Assembly: GCA_022478985.1 (NCBI GenBank)
Contig: JAKSZP010007879.1
Span: forward strand, 248,001-312,000
Reading direction: 5' to 3'
Origin: Massospora cicadina
Taxonomy: Eukaryota > Entomophthoromycota > Entomophthoromycetes > Entomophthorales > Entomophthoraceae
DNA: 64,000 nt
In this document: positions 48,175 to 58,455 of the stretch, one piece after another
Position numbering within the stretch: position 1 is the stretch's first letter
Layout: every line of letters begins with the position of its first letter
The notes under the pieces: generated by a model
What the model was told of the DNA's origin: nothing
Databases searched by the model: none
The model's input: the letters and a program-made list of their open reading frames with translations, nothing else
Made by a program: the position numbers and the translations under genes

Positions 48175-49633
48175 CTAGCGGAGTTACCCGTGCTTCGCTA
48201 CGGTGTCTATAGAATTTCAAGTGATTCGAATTGATTAATTTGGATTTTATATATAGTTAAGCAATCATTACTCGGCCAAATCCAATTGCTCAATCGAAGC
48301 AACCAAAACCACCAACCACTCAGCTAAAACTAACTGAACTTATCAAATCAACCAATAACTAATCATCTCCAAAGCTAAACTGTATCCTATCGATTTGACC
48401 AAAAACCATCAACCACTCGGCCAAATAAAATAAACTTATCAAATCAATCAGATTCTAAATTATTTTAGCTTTTATATTGGTAGATAGCTATCAATAAGTT
48501 CAGAAACAATTAAACCTATTAAAAGTTCCAACCTCCAACCACTTAGCTAAAATCTATTAAGTCTGCCAAATTAATTAAACCATCAATCTCTTATCTGAAA
48601 CTATTGAGCCTATCGAATCAACCAAAAAATAAACCTCCACTCAGCAAAAACCAATTATTGAACTTACAAAACAGCCAAAAACTACCAACTAAATATTAAA
48701 ACCTATGAAACTATTGAATTAAATGAATATGAAAATACACAGCCAAATTGCTATATAATTACCATTAGAAATATACGTTCTAGATCTTATATAGAACTGA
48801 TGTTTAAATTTATATGATTATATTAAACAATTACATATTAGCATTCTGTTCCCAAACTTTAAAGAATACTTGTGCCACCATCTAGTACTAAAAAAAAGAA
48901 TACTTGTGCCAAGTTTGGTGATTTTTGGTTATTTTCTCGAGATAATGCATCTATATAAACAAATTAACATACTGATTCTTTTGTAAATAAAATTTAAGAT
49001 TAATTCTTGTTAATGCCCAGTTTACACAAATATGTTTGTGGGCTTAAAGTTCATCTGATAATCTTATATTTTTTATATTTGTAGATGGGTATCGATAAAA
49101 TTAAGTAATCAAATTAATCAATATAAATTTACCAACCATTCAGCCACACCCAATTAAACCTATCGAATTAACTAAACCACTAAACCACTTAGCTAAAACC
49201 ATTAGATTAAAAATCAACAAATCACCAACCGCTTCGTAAACCAAAGCTAAATGTATCGAAGCAACAAAAATCACAACTACTTACCAAAACCAATCAACTT
49301 TATTAAATCAACCAATCACTAACTTTATTTAAACCGTTAAGCTTATTAATCAACACAAACCCACCAACCGCTCGACAAAACCATTTAAACTACCGAATCA
49401 ACCGAATATCAAACTTCTTGGCCATAACAATATACCGATTTCCATTAAAAACATATAAAACTTTCACTTGCTACATATAAAACTTTTTATTTTACTATGA
49501 AAATTAAAAATCCGGCTTCGAGGTGCACACGGACCCCCTCTCGTCCACCTATAGCTAAATTTTCAGAGCTCTACATGCTCTATTTTTGGCTGGGCATCAT
49601 GCACACATACACATTTGCTTTTATATATATAGA
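48175..49633 (-). mobile_element. Complete non-autonomous Helitron (Helitron W)
   Basis: On the minus strand the element starts TCTATATATATAA at 49633, preceded by host A, and ends CTAG at 48175-48178, followed by host T: insertion between A and T without target duplication, as for Helitrons. A hairpin CCGTGC-TTC-GCtACGG (48188-48203) sits nine bases from the CTAG end. Length 1459 bp. No Rep/helicase coding is present, so it needs an autonomous partner, not seen in the window. Confidence 0.88.
48188..48203 (-). terminator. Subterminal hairpin of Helitron W
   Basis: Six-base stem with a single bulge and a three-base loop, nine bases from the 3' CTAG. In Helitrons this palindrome acts as the rolling-circle termination signal (family knowledge). 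Confidence 0.75.
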
Positions 49634-49705
49634 TTATGCCAGGATTCGAACTGACCTTTTATAGAGTTGAAGTTTAGAGCCAAAAGCTGAGCCGATTATG
49701 CTAGA
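49634..49705 (-). other. tRNA-like block split by the LINE and bordered by Helitron W
   Basis: The minus strand reads TAGCATAATCGG (49692-49703, fits the A box TRGCNNARYNGG), 35 bases, then GGTCAGTTCGAATCC (49642-49656, B box). The LINE target duplication falls on the A box, and Helitron W starts ten bases or so after the B box. Acceptor stem halves do not pair. It could be a SINE head or a broken tRNA gene. Confidence 0.55.
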
Positions 49706-49984
49706 TTTTTTTTTAAAAACTCCATACTTTATTAAATAAAATTAAGGGAAAGTAAGAGGGGAGGGCAGAATACAGGCTATTCGGCTGAGGGTAAAAAAGA
49801 CCAGGGATTCCAACTGCTAGAGTTCTAGCACCTCTGACCATTGCTGATTGGCAATTGCCATCACTAGCCATGGTTCTAGCAGCGGTGGGCTTACAGGCCA
49901 TACTATTCTTAGACAATTAGTAGCTTCATCACATGCGATGAGCAATCCGGTGGGGAAAGCCAAACGCATGGCCTTATAACACCA

Positions 49985-52900
49985 GGGGATTATATGTGAG
50001 AATTGAGATCCAGTGGAGCTTATTAGAGATAATCTGAATAGTCTTCAATACTAAGCCTCTGTGATGGGGGCGCTCGTTGCTCATAACCTTGGTGATGAGT
50101 GCACAGTGAATTACCCATACCCAATACTGGTAAATGAAGGCTCATAGTTGGATTGGAGCTGTTCTCAGGGTTTTTATAAAGAACAGGTCCTGTGATAGAT
50201 ATATACCCAGAGGCAAATGATTGCCTGATAGGATATATTATATCATGGACCAGTATTTTTTGAACATGGTGTATTCATAACAGTGATATACTATATCTGC
50301 TTCCAGTTTGGCATATATAGGATATTCTTTATACTGGTAATCTGGCCCACTGTGCTTACCCAATTTGAATACCCAATTAAGGATCTGCTATATTACTGAC
50401 CACTGTTTGGCTGTAACCAAGCAGGTGTTCAGGCCCAAAATCAACTCCTTCAGTGGGTAGTTGGTGTCGTGGCCTTCAGTAGTCCAGTCATTAAGGATTC
50501 ATGGATGGGTGAGCAGATTGCACCCCAGTTTTGGGAGTGGATCCCTATATTCTATCAGTATCAATTTGTACCTAATTCTGCTTGACTTAGTTGTATATTC
50601 ATTGGTAATTTAGTTATATTCCTCCCAGCTTGTTGCAGTAATCATTGCAGAATTATGTGCTTCAATATCCCTTTGAATTTAGTTAGCCTATTGGTCTAAT
50701 TTTTTGAATGACCACCCACCCTGGCACACAGCCTGATTGCAGAGTCACCAGTAATATAGGGCTCCTTTTTGTGAGGTTATCTTTGGGTAGTTCACTATCC
50801 ATTTGTATAACAATTGGGGGAGACTGTTTTTGGAGGTCTTGAGCCCTTGCCCAGTTCACACCCCATGCTAGAGTCAGGCAGCACATGTGTATCTGTGTCA
50901 GCTTCAGAAATAACTTTCCCCATATGCACCAGGTATGAGATTTGAAGTCCAATAGGCCTATGCCTCCTTTGTTATTTGGTTTTTATAGGGCTTCCAGTGG
51001 AATTGGTGCCACCTTCACCTTGAACTATATGAAAGTTCAGAGCATTGACCTGATTTTCTTCTCTAGGTTTGGGCTCATTGGCAGTATATAAGCAACATAC
51101 CATAGTTTTGAGAAAATGAAGATATTTATCACCTGCACTTTCTCCTTGAGGCATAGTCTAGTACTTTTCTAGCATGATATTCAGAATGATAAGCTTGCCA
51201 ATACTTCTTGTTTGGTCTCCAGTATAGCTGGTCCCTTGTTGTTGAAGAGTATCCTGAGGTATTGGACTGTCTGGGAGCTTGTAATTGGCATTGTGTCAGT
51301 TGGTGGGCTGAAGTTTGGGTTGCCAACCCTCATCACTGAGGTTTTTGCCAAATTTATTTTTGTATTCAATGCAAGCTGGCAAAGGTTTAATAAATCCTTA
51401 GTGCCCTGGAGGTCAGTCGAGGAGCTTATTCCTACAACTGTATCATCCACAAATGCTAGCATCTTCAGTGGCATTTGGTTAGGGTGGACTAAACCCCAAA
51501 GCTTCATGTCCACTGCCACTAGTAGAATGTTAGCTGTGAAGTTGAAGAGTATTGGTGACATGGGGTTTTCTTGGTGGAGACCTTGCCCAACAGAGATTTC
51601 ATTGGTTGCGCCATCTGCAATCATAACCTTCATTACCAGACCTGAGTATAGTGTCATTATCTATGCCCAAAACATGTCAGGGATACTGACCACCTTCAGT
51701 GCCTAGTGTAAGAATGACCACGCTACTCGGTCATACACCTTTTCCATGTCGAGGAACATAAGGTATCCTTGTTTGATGCCCCTCATATCCTGGAGTATAC
51801 TCTGGACTGAACCTATGCTGTCCCATATACTACAGCCTTTAATAAAACCATGTTGGGCCCTATGGAGCATGCGTGGTGCTGTTGCCATCAGCTGATTAGA
51901 TAGTATGCAAATGAGCAGTTCATAATCAGCGTTCAATAGCACAATTAGTTGCCAGTTCTGAAGTTGGTGTTTGAGACCTTTTTTGTACAGAAGTACAATT
52001 TGGGTCTCATGTCCTCCCAGAACTTCTTTGTCATGGGTCAAACAGTGGTTAAAGAGGGCTTTGAGCTCTGGCACAATGCGGTCTCAGAATATGCTGTATA
52101 TTTCTGCACACATATTGTTGGGCCTGGTGCTTTCATTCTTGGCAACTCCTTTAGCACCCTCTTAACTTCATCAATAGAGATTTTGGTAGATAGCTTGGTG
52201 ACATCTTCTGGCATACAGCCACCCAGTGCAAGCTTGGCCAGGTCAATAAGGGTTTTTGTCACCAATTTGCTCATTTCTCACTGTCAAAAGAGATCGCCTA
52301 AAAAGCTCAACTTCACACTTGATTGTTTCAGGGTCTGGTGATACTTCCCCATCCGCTGTCTCCACTTTCCATACCCTAGCCTTAGTTCAGATTTTCTTGA
52401 GGTGCTTAAGGCCCTCTTTGGTCATCATCCCCACTAAGCTCTGATATTGGTAAGTTGCATTGGTCCATCTCTCTGAGTCTTATTTCATCATTATAGCCCA
52501 ATATTTTTTGTGCATTGTTAGGTACTCGCTCCACCAGTCCTCGCTATCCCAGCGGGTGAGCCTCAGGCTTTCTAATTTAGACTTCAGTTGCTTCACAGAA
52601 GCTGTTTGCTTGTAGGAAGTCGTTTTTTCAAACTTCATACTATAATGTTTCATCTTCATTTTGATCCAGGTCCATCTTTCAAGTGGGTCTAGCTCTGGGT
52701 GGTTGTCCAGATGTGCTATTAGCCAATCCAGTCCCGCATCTACCATTTGGTGCCAATCCCCATTCCTCAATGTGGCTGGTGCCAATTGCCACTCATGGTT
52801 CCTCAGAGGTTCGTCAAGGTCAATCTCCACCTGGATGACCATGTGGTCACTTTCAGCATTTATGCTAACCTCACTGTTGGACGTCATCAGCCTGAGGTCT

Positions 52901-53547
52901 GATAATACAAGGATGTACTCTAACTGTGATCCTGATAGTGGGGATCCAGTGGCATTGTATGTCCACCATGTTAGATATGCTGGGTTGTCATCCTCTTTGT
53001 CAATCATTAGGCACATCCCCAATCTAACTAGGTATTTGAGCATCACGTCAGCTTTACTGTTGGGGCATTCTCTCATCAGGTATGTATCCTGACTCATATT
53101 TGTCCAGCAGTTCAGGTCGCCTGCTATTATGGTCGTCACTTCAGATGGCACTTCTGCTAAAAAATCCCAAAAATTATGGTTTTTGTGGAGCTTTGGTGGG
53201 GCATAGACTACTACCACCTGTATGCTCCTGCCAGTTTCTCTGTTTGTAGCCATCGCTATCAAGATCCTACTGGCGTGAGTTTCTTCCATGAATTCCAGGT
53301 CTATTTTCTTGTCCATTGTGACTATTGCCACATGATCCATCCATAGGGCTTGGTAGCCTATCTGGTGGGACCACAGATGGTTTTTTGCGTTGCAGTTTGA
53401 GCTCAGCACCATTTCTTTTTGGTTACCAGCTTGTGTTTCTGAAATAAAAATTAGGTCAATATTATTATTAGTTTTTAAGTGGTGCATTTTCCTCCTCCTC
53501 ATTTGTATGCTTGCCATCCCCCGAGCATTTGTAATCACAATCCTCAT
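49985..53547 (-). pseudogene. LINE ORF2: APE endonuclease and reverse transcriptase
   Basis: Endonuclease: an open 355-codon piece (52480-53547). It starts MRIVITNARGM (N-x-R-G), has FISETQ (catalytic Glu), VVYAPP, IIAGDLNCW (D-x-N), and INAESDHMVI (S-D-H). The usual S-R-L/I-D-Y run reads SQLEYIL. RT in three frames: LKELPRMKAPGP, YKKGLKHQLQNWQLI, LNADYELL, HGFIKGCSIWDS, LDMEKVYDRVAW, then GLHQENPMSPILFNF and the catalytic FVDDTVVG (intact F-x-D-D) near 51434-51457, ending with GGIGLLDF near 50943-50970. A Cys/His-bearing C-terminal part follows to about 49985. ORF2 nicks target DNA and copies the RNA in place. At least three frameshifts. Confidence 0.9.
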
Positions 53548-53599
53548 TTCTGGCTGCCTGACCCACAGGTATGAGGATTAGCGTTGTCTGGGTTGTGAA

Positions 53600-56500
53600 T
53601 TGAGTCACGTACAGAGGTCAAGTTGGTCATTAGTGGTGGTGTCAATGGTTGGCGGGGTGCAATATTCAGTTTCTGGGGTCAGTTGGTTGGGACTGGGATT
53701 ATGTTCCTGGGCATCCTGTGCACTGGGAATTCAGTCACCATCCCCATCTCCCTGTTGATGGTTAATGGGGATAGTTTTATGATTGGGTCCAGGTGCCCCT
53801 TGTTTTCTTTGAGCAGACTGGCAGATTTGCCCTCATCCATCAGCTGGATTTGCACCACTTCATTTGATTTATTAACAGAACTCAATTTTTTAGTCAACAA
53901 TTGCCCAGCTGATTTTGTTAATCTCAACTTTCCTGCAAATATTTCTCCAGTCACCTCGGGCTCATTCACCAATGACTTCTGATTCATTTTTTTATTCTCT
54001 TTCATCTTGTTGGGCTTCAATTTTGACTTGTTGTAATCCTGTGGCCGCCTGTGCTTGAAAGACTTCTTTGGGTTCGCCTTCTACCATTTCTCCTCCTCCT
54101 GGACCATCCATTCTGCTTGGGTTGGACGTTTCTCTGCTGGTCCTGGGCTGGTTCCCTCATCCATTGCATAAGATTTGGGGTTTGGATTTATAATTGGTTC
54201 ATCATCTGCTCTGGGTCATTTTGCCATTTCCTGTTCCCACGCCTCTCTGTGTGCCAAATCTAATTCTTGTCATTGGTGTTTCATATCTGCTACCTCCATT
54301 AAGTTACACGGGATCCATTCTCTGGCTTTTGGGGGGAGGAAGGTCTTGGTGCCCACCTTGGTAATTCCCCTGATGGGGTCATATTTGTACTCCCAAGTAG
54401 TTTTATCTTTACGACGGTGGCATTGAACCATAGTATGGCTGGTCTGATAGCAGAACTGGCACACTTGTTTGGCATCCTCCTGTTTGACATACAATACCCT
54501 ATCAAGGCCAGGCAGGCGGATGAATCTGGGTAGAGCAATCTTATTTGGTTTCATCCAGGGGGCCAGTTCATACAGCACTTCCACTGTCTGAGGGCGGAGG
54601 CACTTCACAATGTAATCTCCACTGGCTTGGCGGAATTCGCAACTTCCCCATAGTATGACAACCTGGTCCAGATTGCTTTGTGCACCCACTCCTGTTTGCG
54701 GTCAGTGGGGAGGTTCTGGAAGGTAAACCACCTTGCCATTTGGTTGGCGTATCTGATCGTCTCCATTTGCAGATAAATCCCCTTGTACTTGATGCCAATT
54801 TTGAGGAGCTTCTTGCAGTCCAACTCTCCTGGGATTGCTATATCTATATAGCCCCGTTTGGGGACCTAGTGATGATCAAAGTCCCCTCCAGCTAGGGCTC
54901 CTATAGTTCCTGGTAAATTGACAGAATTAAATAAGACCATTCTTCCTCCTCCACTAGTTGTAGGTGGACTTGGATAGCGTCTTTGAGGTATGATTTTGGC
55001 GCCCAGCAATCTGTAAAGCCCCCACTGATCAATTGATGGATGCACTTGATGTGGCTCCCTGCTCCATTCCAGGTGTTGTCCTCAGTATGCGCTGCCACTG
55101 CGCTGTACAATTTTGATTTTGCGCTTGGTTTGGGTACATCAGCGAGGGTCTTTCCTTTCAGAATCCAACATACTGATTCGTCAAGGCTGAAACCCTAGCT
55201 GAGGAATGCTTTGAGTTGGCAACTGTTGATACCACGGCAGTTTATACTTTTAGCCATTTGCGCTCCAATCTCCAGGCTCTTCCACTCTAGGGCATCCGCT
55301 GGCGAGAACCCCAGTTGGTACCATTTGAGAGTGGATTCTGGGCTGCACGTTGGGTGGAGGTATTGTTAGAGGACCTCCAGCGTAATTGAGCTACACTGAC
55401 ACCAGTCCCTTACAGTAATGCTGTTCCAGCCCCATCTGTGAATACCCATGTCATGTCCGCCAGAACCCCCACTTCACACCATTGAAATGCTTCTGAGGGG
55501 GTGAAGCCTTCAGCGCGTATGGGGCAGCTATCATCAGTTCCAGGAAGGATTGCTTCCAATCCCAGATAGTTTTGATGCGGATCCCTGCTTTGAGCCATTC
55601 TCAGCCCAAGTCTGGGGTCGTGACCCCTTTCATCGCTGTTGCTGCCTGTGGTGAGATCTCGTGCTCCATCCACAGTTGGGCTGATTGGGGGGTGAACCCC
55701 ACCATATCCCAGTCTGCAGCCTCAGCGAGTGTTGCAGCATCATTCCAGATTTTCCACTTTGTGATCAGGAATGGGTGGCCTCTGAGGGTTTCATAAATCG
55801 GCTTGGTCACCCCCAGTTCTGCCCATTCATGCACTAGGTTCATACTGGCCCCCGCTTGGAACCAGTATTTCATCTCCATTGGTGTGAATCCGTTGGCGGA
55901 CCAGTTGATGGCCTCTTCTGGCGACCAATCCCTAAAGGGTCCCCATTCCACTGCCTTTTCCTTTGTCCAGCCCACTTTCATCAGGTCTGATGCGGTGGCA
56001 GGTGGAATATGGGTATATGACCAGTGTAGGGCCTCGGTTGACTTGAACCTAGCTGCAATCCATGGTAGTGCTTCCTCTGGGGAGAAGGTAGTGTTGTACC
56101 ATTCTAGTGCCATGCCCACCGGAATGGAGTGTCTGGCCTACTTGAGGGATGTAGATGCGTTCAGGAAACATATAGTGTATTCAGCTAAATTTGTTGGGTT
56201 GAGGCCTGAGCTCTTGATGGCTTGGGCATAACGTGCCATAATGCCCACCTTGTTGTATTCAATCACATTTAATAGGTCAATGCCAGCCTCCATCCAGGCT
56301 TTTGTGTCCACCAGTTTTAAATCTTCGTGGATGGCGGCCTCTATCACCTTGTAATCCACAGGAATTTTCATCCATTCCAGGGCATCTTCAGTTTGAACTT
56401 GGGACGCCTTGAATTGTACCGCCATATCAATTGAGATTTGGGTGTCAAGCCAGCATTTGGCTACTCTGGCAGAAAATTTATGGTTGCGCCATATAGCCAC

Positions 56501-57543
56501 AATAGCTGGCTTGATTCCTTTAGAGACCCACTGAGTTGCCATAGAGTATGGAAACTGGAGGGCCTCCCATTGTTTGACCTTGTGGGCGGACACGCCTCAA
56601 CTCGCTAACATGTCTGATTGGATTGGTGTAAATTAAACTGGGGACCTGGCCATCGAATTGACCACTGTCAGGGTTTCCGCCCCTTCCAGTAATACTTTAA
56701 GTTTTTTTTGCTGATCCCTCTTGAGTGTCCAATCCCTCAGATTTGGTCCCTGATATAGAGTCACCCCCACTTTGGTTGGTCCTCAATGGATCAGCTTGGT
56801 TCAGTGATTAGATATTTGGGATCAGCCATTGATACAATGTCAAGCTATGGCCCCCTGTCAGAATGCCTATATCAAGAATTGCGCTCAATTGCATATTGGG
56901 CATTCCTCCCAATAAGTTACTCATGCTACCAATTCAATTTTGGTTGGGGACCATTTGCCCCCCCAACTGGGCTGTTTTGGGATTGGCGTCTGACTTGTTC
57001 TTCACCCAAATAACCTCAAGCTGATTCAGTAATTTTCTCCATGTCGGAAGAAAGCTTTTTATTGCTTGACTCCATTGGTTGGAATCGCCAATTTTTGTTA
57101 TTTGAATCTGAGTCAGTTTCAGATCCTACCAATATCTCATCCAGGTTTTTTATGTTATTGGCAAGAATTTTCTCACCCTGTGAGGCCCCAGTCCCCCTGC
57201 TGATTGAGGTTCATTGGGGAATATTCCTGACTCTGCTGTTCTCAGCATCAGGCCTCACTCCTGGAAGGTTGCGCTTGTCATCTGGGTGTCAGTGGGCATC
57301 AATCCTAGGGAGTCAGTCCCATCATTTGTGCTAGTTTGTTAGGGCTCTGTGACCCATTGACACATTTGTTTGTTTTGTTGTTGTTTGTGTTGCCAGTTCA
57401 TTACTTGGCGCGTGCATGGTGGAATGCCCAGTACCGTTTCTAGTCATGTCAGGGCTTGGGCCAGTTGGAAGGTTGGCAGATGGTTCATCCATCTCAGCAA
57501 CCTTGGTATTATTCTTAATAAAAATCACTATTGGCGCGGGCAA
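53600..57543 (-). pseudogene. LINE ORF1 with 13-residue Trp repeats and CCHC knuckle
   Basis: Unusually long (about 1300 codons across frameshifts). Order from the N-terminus: a polar, Thr/Asn-rich start at 57543 (MPAPIVIFIKNNTK); a disordered-looking linker to about 56630; an array from about 56590 to 55240 of roughly 13-residue units of the form GF-T/S-P-x-E-A-x-x-W, best seen in NTTFSPEEALPW, DWSPEEAINW, GFTPMEMKYW, VGFTPQSAQLW and LGFSPADALEW; a middle domain near 54600-54820; a C-x2-C-x4-H-x4-C knuckle (CQFCYQTSHTMVQC, about 54425-54466); and a Lys-rich tail (53679-54020). The CCHC supports an RNA-binding ORF1 role. The repeat array is not a standard LINE ORF1 domain; its function is unknown. 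Breaks: a stop near 56138 and shifts near 55600 and 55400. Confidence 0.8.
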
Positions 57544-57736
57544 GTCATCTGTTTCTATATGCTGCGCACAGACGGGTGGCTAGACTTCCCTATGGTTGGG
57601 TGGTTGGCCTTTGTTCACTGCTCTAAAAAAATTGCAGTGCATTATGGCAGTTAATTGCTCTCTCAATTCTTGTTCAATTCACTTTTTGTTATAAAAAGTG
57701 ATATTTGTGGGAGAGAGGTGAGATGATTATGTTAGA

Positions 57737-58086
57737 GGAGGTATTTTAAAAATCAATTGGACTTTTGATTCAAAGTTTTAATTTAGATAAACCTTTTAAA
57801 TACTCAATTGACCACTAACCACTTAAAACATTTAAAATATCAAATCAGCTGATATTAAACTGATCAGCTGTAACAATATAGCAAATACCATTTAAGTATA
57901 TATAGGCTTTTCACTTGTTAAATATAAAACTTTTTATTTTACTATTAAAATAGTATTATTTAAAAGTCATAAACCTTCTCAGGCATGCACACAACAACTC
58001 ACCAAAGGTTCATCACAATTGAATGAATGGTATAGGAATGCATTTGGGACATATATACATTTAGACATTCATTTATATATAAAAGA
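57737..58086 (-). mobile_element. 5' part of a Helitron copy (Helitron X), broken by the LINE
   Basis: The minus strand starts TCTTTTATATATAAATG at 58086 and aligns with the first 350 bases of Helitron W (ATATAAAACTTTTTATTTTACTAT and ACAATATA words in the same order). The LINE inserted at its inner side. No 3' end could be assigned. Confidence 0.65.
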
Positions 58087-58455
58087 CTAGCCTTTTTTAT
58101 GCTTTGCTATGATGTCTATAAAATTAAAGATTTTTAATCTATTAATTTAGATTTTATGTATATACAAACAAAAATACTCATCCAAATCCAATTGCTCAAT
58201 CAAATCAACCAAAAACCACCAACCACTTAGGCAAACCTAACTGAAATTATCAAAAAAACCAATAACTAATCACCCCTCTAAGCTAAACTGTGTCCTATTG
58301 ATTCAAACAAAAGCTATCAAACACTCGGCCAAACAAAAAAACCTATCAAATCAATCAAATAACACCAACCTGCTACCTGAAACATCTCTTTATACTTAAA
58401 ATCATTGAGCAAGTAACATATCTTCCAAACTACTAAATCAACTTCTACTTAACTT

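Larger units (their letters stand above)
49706..57718 (-). mobile_element. Apparently full-length LINE (non-LTR retrotransposon)
   Basis: An 8.0-kb minus-strand element between TGAGCCGATTATGCTAGA (49688-49705) and TGAGATGATTATGTTAGA (57719-57736), an 18-bp target duplication matching at 15 sites. It ends in an A-run (minus strand, about 49706-49714). ORF1 (about 57543-53600) and ORF2 (about 53547-49985) are both recognisable. It carries fewer stops than the gypsy relics, so it is younger, but frameshifts make this copy inactive. Placement in the Tad-like fungal group is likely but not proven. Confidence 0.88.

Noticed and set aside
51212..51706. 164-codon plus-strand frame
   Set aside because: Exactly opposite the LINE RT palm (FVDD box), which explains its openness.
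55803..56231. 142-codon plus-strand frame
   Set aside because: Opposite the LINE ORF1 repeat array; the repeat period keeps the antisense frame open.
49706..57718. Two separate transposons (RT half and W-repeat half)
   Set aside because: One 18-bp target duplication encloses both halves, and CCHC coding links them in the same strand and order.
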